Positions 30,738 through 38,551 of a DNA stretch of 49,967 nt are shown in pieces. The DNA is taken from positions 1 to 49,967 of the IMG/VR virus record IMGVR_UViG_3300020020_000047, one strand, 5' to 3'. The position numbers were made by a program, and so were the translations under genes. The notes under the pieces were generated by a model. That model searched no databases, was not told where the DNA came from, and worked only from the letters and a program-made list of their open reading frames with translations. This stretch comes from a virus. Each line of letters begins with the position of its first letter. Position 1 is the first letter of the stretch.

Positions 30738-31446
30738 ATACATAAAGGCATGGCGAAAGGCTAATCCTGATAAGGTATTAGCTACTAGAAAAAGATTTAA
30801 CGCAAGGCACAGGGAACGGATCAATGCCGAGGCCCGTGAATACCGTGTGGTTAATCCAGCCAAAGTGTATGCCACTAACCACCGTCCGCTTGCTGAAGTA
30901 TCGCGCAGACAACAGTGTCACAAGAAAAGAGCAGTTGCAGCAGGATCCAATCCAGGTGGATTATCTGCGGCCGAATGGGTGGAGATCCTAGAAGTATTCG
31001 ATCATAGGTGTGCCTATTGTCTTCGGAAGTGTGATACACTTGAAATGGATCACTTCACAACTATAACCGCCGGTGGTGCAAATGATACGTCAAACATCGT
31101 ACCAGCGTGTAGACAGTGTAACTGTAATAAATCCAGCCTTAATGTATTCGGCTGGTTTGGAAAGTGTGTAGGAGCGAATCAAATGGCAAAGCGTGGACGA
31201 AAACCTAATCTTTACTATGGCGTCACATCCGTTACAGGTACGGAGGATCTGATTAACATTGTGGTGAGGGTTCCGGCGTATTCCTTCACGGATAAGGACG
31301 AGCACATTCGAAAGCGGGATATCGTCAAGGCCGGTGCTGCATGTGGTGCATTGGATGTCTTTACTGAATATCTAGACATATGGCACAACAACATCCCGGA
31401 TATTGGGCCACTTCCTGTTGCGCATCCGGTGGAGGAGCAAGGGTGA
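30712..31446 (+). CDS. HNH endonuclease ORF, in frame with a downstream protein
   Basis: Residues about 1-155 form an HNH homing-type nuclease: basic N-terminal helices (RHRERINAEAREYRVVNPAK), then a zinc-binding HNH core CAYCLRKCDTLEMDHFTTI, GGANDTSNIVPACRQCNCNK. The Cys pairs and the His-Asn-His/Asn order are visible. The frame then runs without a stop into residues about 158-244, which look like a separate protein with its own start at 31183. The HNH N-terminus overlaps the helicase end. Such free-standing endonucleases are mobile genes that promote their own spread. Confidence 0.8.
   Translation: MSQKNNRYEYIKAWRKANPDKVLATRKRFNARHRERINAEAREYRVVNPAKVYATNHRPLAEVSRRQQCHKKRAVAAGSNPGGLSAAEWVEILEVFDHRCAYCLRKCDTLEMDHFTTITAGGANDTSNIVPACRQCNCNKSSLNVFGWFGKCVGANQMAKRGRKPNLYYGVTSVTGTEDLINIVVRVPAYSFTDKDEHIRKRDIVKAGAACGALDVFTEYLDIWHNNIPDIGPLPVAHPVEEQG
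31183..31446 (+). CDS. Probable separate small protein inside the HNH frame
   Basis: An ATG at 31183 has a strong SD (AGGAG, 31170-31174, 8 bases away). The product is 87 residues: MAKRGRKPNLYYGVTSVTGT, NIVVRVPAYSFTDKDEHIRK and so on. The sharp SD and the change of sequence character after the HNH core argue that this is the original gene and that the HNH lies upstream in the same frame. Function unknown. Confidence 0.6.
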   Translation: MAKRGRKPNLYYGVTSVTGTEDLINIVVRVPAYSFTDKDEHIRKRDIVKAGAACGALDVFTEYLDIWHNNIPDIGPLPVAHPVEEQG

Positions 31447-33020
31447 TTCTAATCCAGCTGCATTACGACACCTGCCCCTGGAAGACTCAAGCTCACACAG
31501 CCACCTACAACGAAGCTGTTAGGGCAGCATTTAAAGCTATACCTGGGATTGATTGGGTAAAGGACAGTTCCGCTCTTAATGGGGTTGGGTATTTTTCCGG
31601 CCCCACGGAATGCATCAACCTAGCCCTTGATACCGTCACTGGTGCGAAGATTGGGGTTGTAAAAGACCACCGGCAACCCAAGGAAGCGGGTGGAACCATC
31701 GAGCATAGCAACCTTGATCCTGCCCTGTACCCTTACCAAGTCGAGGGTGTTGGGTGGGCCATTAACCAGCTATCATTCACGGGGGGTGCGTTGCTCGCAG
31801 ATGAAATGGGGTTAGGAAAGACTCCACAAGCCGTCATCACAGAGCTCGAACTATCCCGCATCATGGTTACCCCATGTACCAACGCACTTGTGGTGTGTCC
31901 AGCCGTAGTTACCGAGCATTGGCGTCGACAAGTGATCCGCTGGGGTGGTGACCCGAACTACTTCACGATCCGTTCTTACGAGAAATTCACCAAGGAAGTA
32001 AAAGCCGGAACGTTACCGTACCATCATATTTGCATTTTCGATGAGGCTCATTACCTTTCCAACCACAAAGCCCAACGCACCGCCGCAGCATCCCATTACA
32101 TCAATCAACACTCGCCTATGGTGCTGCTGCTGACTGGCACTCCCATCCTTAGCCGCGTCAAGGATCTGTGGTCGTTGCTCAATCTCATGCATCCGGGTCG
32201 TTGGGGGTCCAAGTTTGACTTCGAGCGCCGTTATGCGAATGGGCACTTTGAAGAAATTAAGGGGCTGGATCGCAACGTTTGGGTGGCGGATGGGCATTCC
32301 AATGAGACTGAACTCCACCAACGCCTTTCCTCTGTCATGCTCCGAAGAACCAAGGCCGAAGTTGGCACCATGCTCCCTCCTAGGGTGCGTACCATTCATG
32401 AAGTCCAGTTACCTAAGAAAGCGCTCAAGGCTCTGCAAAAAGCCGCAGCTGCAATCGACTGGAATGGCAACCAAAAGGCTTCCATATCTTCCCTTCTCAG
32501 TGATATTGAGGCTTACAAAATCGAATTCGCCACCGATTTAGCTAATGAAGTCATCGCTTCCGGTGGTAAACCATTGATCCTCACCTTAAGGAAGGATACA
32601 GCGCGTGCAATATCCAAGGCCCTTTCATGCCCTTGTGTCACGGGTGACGATGATGCGCAAGATCGTCAAGGCATCCTACAGGGTAGCGATTGCGGAGTCG
32701 CTACCATATACAGTGTCACCACCGGGATTGACCTCACCAGCTACGATACCCAGATCCAGGTGGGCTTGGATTGGCTTCCTTCGACAATTCTTCAGGGCGA
32801 GGCGAGAATTCACAGAATTGGCCAGGAGCGTAGCGTCAACATCCATTTCTTGGTAGGGGTGGGGACACTGGACGAGATTGTACGTGAAAGAGTACTTGAA
32901 AGACTTGACACTTTCGAAAAGGTGATCGGCTCCGGTGATGAAGCCAATTTTGCCGTTGACCTGGGTGGGGGAACGGAAGATGATTTGGTTGCGGCTTTCC
33001 TCAACGAGATAATGAAATGA
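31443..33020 (+). CDS. SNF2-family helicase-like ATPase
   Basis: The protein has 525 residues from GTG, with GGAGGAG nearby and overlapping the previous stop (GTGA). Motifs: Q/I region YPYQVEGVGWAINQL, Walker A ADEMGLGKTPQAV (119-131), Ia LVVCPAVVTEHWRRQ, II IFDEAHYLSN (198-207), III LLLTGTPI (228-235), V TTGIDLTSYD and VI ILQGEARIHRIGQERSVN. SNF2-type proteins translocate on double-stranded DNA without strand separation. In phages they accompany replication and recombination genes. The N-terminal 90 residues may be an HARP-like or substrate-binding part. Confidence 0.92.
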   Translation: MILIQLHYDTCPWKTQAHTATYNEAVRAAFKAIPGIDWVKDSSALNGVGYFSGPTECINLALDTVTGAKIGVVKDHRQPKEAGGTIEHSNLDPALYPYQVEGVGWAINQLSFTGGALLADEMGLGKTPQAVITELELSRIMVTPCTNALVVCPAVVTEHWRRQVIRWGGDPNYFTIRSYEKFTKEVKAGTLPYHHICIFDEAHYLSNHKAQRTAAASHYINQHSPMVLLLTGTPILSRVKDLWSLLNLMHPGRWGSKFDFERRYANGHFEEIKGLDRNVWVADGHSNETELHQRLSSVMLRRTKAEVGTMLPPRVRTIHEVQLPKKALKALQKAAAAIDWNGNQKASISSLLSDIEAYKIEFATDLANEVIASGGKPLILTLRKDTARAISKALSCPCVTGDDDAQDRQGILQGSDCGVATIYSVTTGIDLTSYDTQIQVGLDWLPSTILQGEARIHRIGQERSVNIHFLVGVGTLDEIVRERVLERLDTFEKVIGSGDEANFAVDLGGGTEDDLVAAFLNEIMK

Positions 33021-33244
33021 AAAATTACAAACTGCAGGCGAAGGATATTCCAACAGAAGCTGTATTGGAGTTGATTGACCACATTGAATTCACGGAATCC
33101 AGGTGGACGCACGTTAGCGATCTTGAAGCCAGGTGGCCGGATTTCCCTTACAAGGTAATCCTTGCCAAGTGTGACCAGATGATCCGCAGTGGGTTGATCA
33201 CGGGTTGTGCATGTGGGTGTTACGGTGGATTCGAAAGGTACTGA
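33017..33244 (+). CDS. Conserved phage-type small protein (GCACGC end)
   Basis: The 75-residue protein overlaps the SNF2 gene by ATGA. The part KVILAKCDQMIRSGLITGCA and CGCYGGFERY matches a pattern seen in many phages, where a short helix-turn-helix-like unit (LxxLxxRGLVxGCxCGCRG) ends the protein. The three cysteines may bind metal. Function unproven; a small DNA-binding role is possible. Confidence 0.65.
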   Translation: MKNYKLQAKDIPTEAVLELIDHIEFTESRWTHVSDLEARWPDFPYKVILAKCDQMIRSGLITGCACGCYGGFERY

Positions 33245-33250
33245 GTAACA

Positions 33251-33439
33251 ATGAAAGCCACTGATTACGATGGTTTATGCACCTTCCAAGATGACAATGG
33301 GTTCAGCTATGCAATACCCAAGCAAGGTGATGAATTCCTTGCGGATAGAATTGCAACAGCGCTGAAGTTTGCAATCAAGGTAGGTGAGTATCGCGCTAGG
33401 TCTAAGATGCGGCGTGCGTTGGGATTGGAACCGGAATGA
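33251..33439 (+). CDS. Hypothetical protein
   Basis: The 62-residue protein begins MKATDYDGLCTFQDDNGFSY and ends ATALKFAIKVGEYRARSKMR plus RALGLEPE. It overlaps the next gene by ATGA. Function unknown. Confidence 0.5.
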   Translation: MKATDYDGLCTFQDDNGFSYAIPKQGDEFLADRIATALKFAIKVGEYRARSKMRRALGLEPE

Positions 33440-33633
33440 ACGCCGGACACAGGTGGAGACCTGACCACTATACCTTTTATCAGGGTCACCCCTTGCGTGG
33501 TGTGTGGGTACCTGATTGCTACAATGCCTTTTCACAGGGACACTGGATGGATTGCACCACATTCTTTTCTTTTTACGGCTATCGCTGCATTCCGTGGTTT
33601 GATATTCAAGATGGCATGAGGGCACTAAGGTGA
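33436..33633 (+). CDS. Hypothetical aromatic-rich protein
   Basis: The 65-residue protein is unusually rich in Trp, Tyr, Phe and His (RPDHYTFYQGHPLRGVWVPD, HWMDCTTFFSFYGYRCIPWF). It overlaps both neighbours by GTGA/ATGA junctions, so it is probably translated. Function unknown. Confidence 0.5.
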   Translation: MNAGHRWRPDHYTFYQGHPLRGVWVPDCYNAFSQGHWMDCTTFFSFYGYRCIPWFDIQDGMRALR

Positions 33634-34880
33634 ACGATGAGCCCCCCGAAATAGATTGGTCCGATTACGACGAGCCAAAACCCGATCCTGAGTTCCTTGA
33701 GGAAGCGGCCATAGACGAAAGTTGGGTGGATGATGCCAGGAATCCTGATGTAATCACAAGCATCAAGGCCCCTGTTCCCCACGGCACACCCCATGCCAAG
33801 TGGAAACTAGTCCCCGGATCCGAGATTCTTTTTGGTGCCATGCCACCTGTGAATTGGCTCATCGAATCCCTGGACTTGGCTGAGGGCAGACCCATGGGTT
33901 TATGGGGTGCTCCTGGTTCCGGCAAAAATGTCCTGGCCCAAACATGGGGGCTGATGGTGGCATCTGGGGTTTCCCTGGGGCCTTGGGTGGTTTCGGCCCC
34001 ACCCATGCGTGTGCTACATATTACTTACGATATGGGCAAGTATGCAACTTCCATGAAGTATCGCCAACTTGCTAATGGTCTTGGGCTAGATCCTGGGATC
34101 CTGCAGGATAACCTCGATATTGCAGCACATCCGGAATACAACTTAACAACAGATAACGCTGCGGGGAAATTCCTCAAGTTACTCAAGGACGGAAACTATG
34201 GCTTCGTTATCCTCGATAACCTCCGTGCAGCAACACCCGGAAGCAACGAAAATGATTCGGACTTTGGAACTCATGTGGGGAATTTCGGGGCTGCATGCGA
34301 GCATTCCGGCTGTGTGGGATTGTACCTACACCACACCAAGAAAGGCGCGGGAATCAATCTGGAAGCATCTAGGGGAAGTGGTAGCATTCTTGCGGCATCC
34401 GGCCCCATTTGGATGATCGGGGAAAGCTCCAAAAACAAGCCCCGACAACTCCACCACTTGCGGGCACATGATACCACCACAAGCTTTAAAGATCCATCCT
34501 GGGTGCAATTGCATCTTGCCTCCAAACCAGCTGCCCTTATCCCCATGCCCGCGGGCCACCCCAATGCTGCCTGGCTGACCATTACAGCCGACGATCCGAC
34601 ACCAGGCAAGAAGGATAAGGCCAAGCCCGATAAGCGCGTAGAAGCCATCCTTGCGGCACTGAGGGCTACCCCAAACATGGGGATCAACGAAATCCGGGAA
34701 GCGGTTCAAATGTCCAAGCCGGTGGTGGTTGCTGTGGTGAAGGACATGGTAACCAAGGGGTTGATCAAGAATTGTGGCGGTAATGAAAATGGCAAGGCGC
34801 ACAATTACATTGTGGTTGAAACCAGCGATGAAACCGGTTCTGGTTTCGTCGAATCCAGGGAACCGCTTGGGAACCGCTGA
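33630..34880 (+). CDS. RepA-like (AAA_25, RecA-fold) replication ATPase with C-terminal winged helix
   Basis: The 416-residue GTG-initiated protein has an acidic N-terminus (EIDWSDYDEPKPDPEFLEEA), then a RecA-fold ATPase: P-loop LWGAPGSGKNVLAQ (91-104), VLHITYDMG, Walker B FVILDNLRAATPG (192-204), LYLHHTKKGAG, and ASGPIWMI. The order matches RSF1010 RepA-type hexameric helicases and related phage ATPases. The C-terminal 90 residues hold a winged helix (KRVEAILAALRATPNMGINE, VVVAVVKDMVTKGLI). The P-loop ends GKN rather than GKT/GKS, which is unusual. It is probably the replicative helicase or its loader. A large palindrome lies 65 bases downstream. Confidence 0.8.
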   Translation: MNDEPPEIDWSDYDEPKPDPEFLEEAAIDESWVDDARNPDVITSIKAPVPHGTPHAKWKLVPGSEILFGAMPPVNWLIESLDLAEGRPMGLWGAPGSGKNVLAQTWGLMVASGVSLGPWVVSAPPMRVLHITYDMGKYATSMKYRQLANGLGLDPGILQDNLDIAAHPEYNLTTDNAAGKFLKLLKDGNYGFVILDNLRAATPGSNENDSDFGTHVGNFGAACEHSGCVGLYLHHTKKGAGINLEASRGSGSILAASGPIWMIGESSKNKPRQLHHLRAHDTTTSFKDPSWVQLHLASKPAALIPMPAGHPNAAWLTITADDPTPGKKDKAKPDKRVEAILAALRATPNMGINEIREAVQMSKPVVVAVVKDMVTKGLIKNCGGNENGKAHNYIVVETSDETGSGFVESREPLGNR

Positions 34881-34945
34881 CGGAACCGGTCTAAGTATAT
34901 GAAATCATTCAACTATACTTTCTTATGGGCACACCGGTACAGTCC

Positions 34946-34970
34946 TTGTGACACTCTTAGAGTGTCACAA
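34946..34970. repeat. Perfect palindrome downstream of the RepA-like gene
   Basis: TTGTGACACTC at 34946-34956, three bases (TTA), then its exact reverse complement at 34960-34970. Outside it, GTCC (34942-34945) can pair with GGAC after a two-base bulge. No U-run follows, so it is not a classic terminator. The location, in a 135-base gap next to a replication ATPase, suggests an operator or replication-origin element. Confidence 0.8.
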
Positions 34971-35015
34971 ACGGACCGGGGCCGAGTAGGACTGAGAAAC
35001 CACCGGAGGAAATGA

Positions 35016-35246
35016 ATGAGTAAATTTATTTACATTATCCTACTTATGCTCCTATGTGGGTGTTCCTGCACCAACCACGGCACGAGTCTTTCCCTCATTC
35101 TTTGCGACCCCATTTGCGGAACCCATGTTGACGGGCGCAGAGGATGTTGGTATGCATGCGAACAAGACGGCGACAGCATCCAGTTGAGGCGACGGGCTCT
35201 GTTCGTTCCTAATGAGGCGTTTCAGTGTCAACCGAAAGCAAAATAA
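35016..35246 (+). CDS. Small Cys-rich exported/lipoprotein-like protein
   Basis: The 76-residue protein has a strong SD (GGAGG, 4 bases away). Its N-terminus MSKFIYIILLMLLCGCSC is a signal sequence with an LCGC lipobox-like site. The mature part has further cysteines (LILCDPICGTHVDGRRGCWY, ACEQ) and a basic end. An envelope-located role such as exclusion is possible, but no family is recognised. Confidence 0.55.
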   Translation: MSKFIYIILLMLLCGCSCTNHGTSLSLILCDPICGTHVDGRRGCWYACEQDGDSIQLRRRALFVPNEAFQCQPKAK

Positions 35247-35422
35247 GTTACTCGGTATGCCCCCATCGTCGATGGCAAATAAATACCCTTGATACACACT
35301 ATGAATGCTGCTATTGTGGGGAGGTTCTACCCAAGGGTGAACCGGAAACGGAAGCTATCGAGCATTATACTGGATCATCTGGCGAGAATAAGAAACTTTC
35401 TACTGGGAATGTAAAAGGCTGA
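35225..35422 (+). CDS. Small zinc-finger-like protein
   Basis: A 65-residue GTG-initiated ORF overlaps the previous gene by 22 bases. It has CPHRRWQINTLDTHYECCYC, a C/H-C-C arrangement resembling a zinc ribbon, followed by an acidic, polar tail. Probably nucleic-acid or protein binding. Start and function are uncertain. Confidence 0.5.
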   Translation: MSTESKISYSVCPHRRWQINTLDTHYECCYCGEVLPKGEPETEAIEHYTGSSGENKKLSTGNVKG

Positions 35423-35424
35423 AA

Positions 35425-35655
35425 ATGATTACCATTGAATTACGCAAGCGGTCAAGATACCCGTGGACTAAGGAATTAGTTGATTGCTGGTGTGTTTCTA
35501 CCCCATCCGCGGGACTTCACTGGGAATTCTTTCGGCAAGATAAAGCAATCACGGCAGCACACATTTACCGTGATACTGTTGAATCACTGACCGGTTTGCG
35601 GCTTTCCGTTAAAAACTCTGTTGATCCGAGGTATGAAAACCATGACTACACTTGA
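35425..35655 (+). CDS. Hypothetical protein
   Basis: The 76-residue protein begins MITIELRKRSRYPWTKELVD and has an aromatic strand region (CWCVSTPSAGLHWEFFRQDK), then AAHIYRDTVESLTGLRLS. It overlaps the DUF3310 gene by 14 bases. Function unknown. Confidence 0.5.
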   Translation: MITIELRKRSRYPWTKELVDCWCVSTPSAGLHWEFFRQDKAITAAHIYRDTVESLTGLRLSVKNSVDPRYENHDYT

Positions 35656-36394
35656 TAGCATCAAGATGCCGAAACACTACACCGGCCACCCGTCCGGAAT
35701 TGAACCAAAGTCCTTTCTTGGGTGGTTTCCACACTTTGTTGGGTGCGCAATGAAGTATCTGTGGCGGGCTGGATTGAAAGATGGTAACACTGTTGAGCAA
35801 GATTTGCTCAAGGCGAGGGAATACATCGATTTCGAGCTAGAGCGGATTCGCGCCAGCAAACCGACTGAGGTTAAACTGCGGCATTGTGTGCCGGCGTTTG
35901 AAGAGTCCTGGGAAGGATTCAAGGGTAGATTCGAGAAGGCACGTAACCGTGTATCTTACCGTAACCGTAAGGGTGAAGTGATTTTCTGGGCCCATCATCC
36001 CGCCGATGGTCTAGCCGATGCATTCAAGGGCCTAGAAGCATTGAAGGCTGTTTGCACTGACAATGGCCCGGTTCATCTGATTGGGAAGAAAGTACGAAAC
36101 AGTCACAGTGAACACCTTGTGGCTGGTGTCTATCGCTACACCGGCAGTGGTTGGAGCGGACACAAGTACGGCGATTGGTGCGTTCAGTACAACAAGAATG
36201 GTTCCTGGGATTTCGCCTCATCTGTAAAGCTTGTTGAACCACGGGATCCGGATCTTGCGCCGGAGGGCAAGTGCTGGACATGGGGGTCAGGAATTTACGG
36301 CTACACTAGCCGTAAGGTTGCGGATGGTCACAGGAGCGAAAACTCAAAGCCGATAAGGCTGGAAAACATTTCACGGGTATCAGTTGTCCATTGA
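35642..36394 (+). CDS. DUF3310-domain protein (T7 gp1.7-like) with C-terminal extension
   Basis: Residues about 1-60 match DUF3310: MPKHYTGHPSGIEPKSFLGW, FVGCAMKYLWRAGLKDGNTV and EQDLLKAREYIDFEL. This family includes T7 gp1.7, a nucleotide kinase. The remaining 190 residues (a basic NRVSYRNRKGEVIFWAHHPA, then beta-rich WSGHKYGDWCVQYNKNGSWD) are an added domain I do not recognise. The ATG at 35642 is preferred because GAGG lies 10 bases upstream; an ATG at 35633 is too close to it. Confidence 0.7.
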   Translation: MTTLDSIKMPKHYTGHPSGIEPKSFLGWFPHFVGCAMKYLWRAGLKDGNTVEQDLLKAREYIDFELERIRASKPTEVKLRHCVPAFEESWEGFKGRFEKARNRVSYRNRKGEVIFWAHHPADGLADAFKGLEALKAVCTDNGPVHLIGKKVRNSHSEHLVAGVYRYTGSGWSGHKYGDWCVQYNKNGSWDFASSVKLVEPRDPDLAPEGKCWTWGSGIYGYTSRKVADGHRSENSKPIRLENISRVSVVH

Positions 36395-37385
36395 TCCGCA
36401 GATCCTTTCCATTCTCACTTCATCCACCGCAACTGAATGGGGAACTTCCCGCTGGTCCACAATGCGTTATTGTGGATTCAAGTATGAGTTGAAATACGAA
36501 AAGGGCCTTAGGCTAAGAAAGAGGCTACCGGTTGTCGATGATGAGGACGCAATTGAAGCTCTGTTGGATGATGTGTCTTCTGAGCCTGGAACTTCAGCTA
36601 AGATCAAAGCTTCGGGTGATGCTCCAACCTCGGCACCTTGGTTCGCTACTGGTCAGCTCGTACATGCGTGCCAAGAATGGGTGCTGAAAGGGGTGCTGCT
36701 TGGCCAAAACCGCCCCTGGCAGCCGGTGATCGATGCTGCCTTGACCTTGCCCCACCTGTTCCCAAACGCCGCTTACGACCCCAAAGAGAGGACCGTGGAT
36801 GAAGCATCAAGGTTGGTGGATGCGTATTACGGATACCACGGAATTGAAAATGGGGGATTTGAGCATGACTGGAAAATCATTGCTTCGGAATTGCTGTTCC
36901 AATGTGATGATTATTTTTCGTTGCCCATCACTTGTCGCGCCGATTCTATTTGGCAACTGGACACTGGTGAAATTGTCGTTGCGGATACCAAAACCCGTGC
37001 CAAGGACTTGCCAAAAGATATCGATAAGTGGAAAAGGGATGCATCCGTGAATCCCCAGTTCCTTCAACTTTCATGGCAGGCGCGAATACACTTCAACCTT
37101 GATTACTACCCAAGTATTTTCGTTGACACCATCAGCAAAAGTGCGATTCCTAAAGTAAAAAGGGTATTCGTCCACATTGATCCTGATGATGTAAGCGCTT
37201 GGCGCGATAATCATGCCTTGACGCTGGCTGCACATGAGGCTATGCTCCGGGTGGCTCCACGGGGGGTGATGAATTACAATAACTGCAGCCCCCCGATTGG
37301 GTCGCGGTGTGAGTTTTTTGGGTACTGTCACGGAAAATCCGATGAAGCAAGAATGTTGCATCACGAATTTGCATTGAAGGGATAA
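36384..37385 (+). CDS. Cas4/RecB-like PD-(D/E)XK nuclease with probable Fe-S cysteines
   Basis: The 333-residue TTG-initiated protein has the nuclease core: Glu169 (IASELLFQ), Asp187 (CRADSIWQ), and the D-x-K motif VVADTKTR (D201, K203), followed by the QLSWQARIHF helix. Cys30 (TMRYCGFKY) with Cys301, Cys309 and Cys315 (CSPPIGSRCEFFGYC) fits the four-Cys 4Fe-4S cage of Cas4 and AddB-type nucleases. It probably resects DNA ends for recombination with the Sak4-like gene downstream. It overlaps the DUF3310 gene by 11 bases. Confidence 0.85.
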   Translation: MSIDPQILSILTSSTATEWGTSRWSTMRYCGFKYELKYEKGLRLRKRLPVVDDEDAIEALLDDVSSEPGTSAKIKASGDAPTSAPWFATGQLVHACQEWVLKGVLLGQNRPWQPVIDAALTLPHLFPNAAYDPKERTVDEASRLVDAYYGYHGIENGGFEHDWKIIASELLFQCDDYFSLPITCRADSIWQLDTGEIVVADTKTRAKDLPKDIDKWKRDASVNPQFLQLSWQARIHFNLDYYPSIFVDTISKSAIPKVKRVFVHIDPDDVSAWRDNHALTLAAHEAMLRVAPRGVMNYNNCSPPIGSRCEFFGYCHGKSDEARMLHHEFALKG

Positions 37386-37398
37386 AGGAAACAACACA

Positions 37399-37755
37399 AT
37401 GAATCAGAAGCATTTCAACAGGATCTGGCGTGGATTCGAGAAACAGAACTGGAAAGCGGGGTATAGCAGTCTGCATGCTAGCTGCATGAGCTTGACTCCT
37501 GAGGGTAACAAGTGCGTCGCTGGCCACCTGGGAACCGAGCGCGAGTTAAAGGAAAATCCAACGTCAAACATAGAGATCATTATGCGCATCGAAGAATGTG
37601 ATTGGAGTGCTGTGCGTAATACAGCATTGGGCAAGCTGGTTAAGCTGCACGATGGTCTCATAGTAGAGAAGGAAACCAAGAATTTCCCGCGTGACTTCAA
37701 GAGAGCTGTTGTCAGGTTTGCGAAGGAACACGGATTCAAGGTGCCCACCACATGA
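37399..37755 (+). CDS. C-x9-C-GHL protein, copy 1
   Basis: The 118-residue protein has an AAAGGA SD. Its conserved centre SCMSLTPEGNKCVAGHLGTE matches that of the next gene (C-x9-KC-[VA][AV]GHL). The N-terminus contains RIWRGFEKQNWKAGYSSLH, and the C-terminus a helix (NFPRDFKRAVVRFAKEHGFK). The KCAxGHLI phrase recurs in phage proteins of unknown function. It overlaps the next gene by ATGA; the two are tandem paralogues. Confidence 0.65.
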   Translation: MNQKHFNRIWRGFEKQNWKAGYSSLHASCMSLTPEGNKCVAGHLGTERELKENPTSNIEIIMRIEECDWSAVRNTALGKLVKLHDGLIVEKETKNFPRDFKRAVVRFAKEHGFKVPTT

Positions 37756-38171
37756 ACAGCACAAGTAAGCTACTTTCTAGGCAGGAAATTTTCGATAAGG
37801 CTGTATCGGGTCTGGCGTCACAAGGATTCGTTAGGTCACGTCAGTCTACTGACGAGCAAATTATTAATCCCAAGTGTCTTTATCGTGGCCCCAATAACAC
37901 CAAGTGCGCGGTTGGGCACCTGATTCCAGATGATGTGTTCAAGGATCAGTTCAACACATACGATGTGCGGTCGTTGCCGTCTGATGTGCTGTTGGCTGCT
38001 GGACTTGCCATTGACAACAGTGATTATGGGGTTGAAGTGCCACACATACAATTTATCGCCAGTCTACAGGTTCAGCACGATGAAGCAGAAACGCCTAAGG
38101 CGATGAAGTCCAACCTGCGATCATTCGGCATTCGGTATTCACTTTCCATTCCTGAGGTACTTGCAAAATGA
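37752..38171 (+). CDS. C-x9-C-GHL protein, copy 2
   Basis: The 139-residue protein reads QEIFDKAVSGLASQGFVRSR and then KCLYRGPNNTKCAVGHLIPD, with the same Cys spacing and GHL as the gene before. Helices follow (SLPSDVLLAAGLAIDNSDYG and a C-terminal segment). The first 30 residues predict a helix similar to that of copy 1. Function unknown; the conserved Cys pair and His could bind metal. Coupled to its neighbours by ATGA. Confidence 0.65.
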   Translation: MNSTSKLLSRQEIFDKAVSGLASQGFVRSRQSTDEQIINPKCLYRGPNNTKCAVGHLIPDDVFKDQFNTYDVRSLPSDVLLAAGLAIDNSDYGVEVPHIQFIASLQVQHDEAETPKAMKSNLRSFGIRYSLSIPEVLAK

Positions 38172-38551
38172 ATGCAGCTGAATGGGTCGGAATCACAGCC
38201 GGAGGCCTTGCCCTGGTCCTTGCTGTGCGTGACACATTGCGCACGCATTACCAGTCCAAAAACATCAAGGCCGCATTTGACGCAGCATATCAAGCTTTTG
38301 TCGCAAACAATGAAGTTACCCTGGCGTTGACCAATGACATCAAGTCGGTACACGCGCAGGTAAAGACTTTGGATGCAAGGATTGTTGACTCACAACGCGA
38401 GCATGGTAATATTGCAGCAGCAGTAAATTCCATTGCTGCTGAAGTTGTCAGCCAACGGCCGGCATTCGAAAAGTTGGACTTTGCAACATCGGCTATGTTG
38501 GCCCCCAAGAAACGTGGACCGAGGAAAGTGAATGAGGAAAGTGGAACATGA
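38168..38551 (+). CDS. Membrane-anchored coiled-coil protein
   Basis: The 127-residue protein has an N-terminal membrane segment (about 5-22, EWVGITAGGLALVLAVRDTL), a long helix with heptad-like pattern (about 35-95, including TLALTNDIKSVHAQVKTLDA) and a basic tail (PKKRGPRKVNEESG). It lies in the recombination cluster, overlapping the Sak4-like gene. It may anchor replication or recombination factors to the membrane (inference). Confidence 0.5.
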   Translation: MNAAEWVGITAGGLALVLAVRDTLRTHYQSKNIKAAFDAAYQAFVANNEVTLALTNDIKSVHAQVKTLDARIVDSQREHGNIAAAVNSIAAEVVSQRPAFEKLDFATSAMLAPKKRGPRKVNEESGT

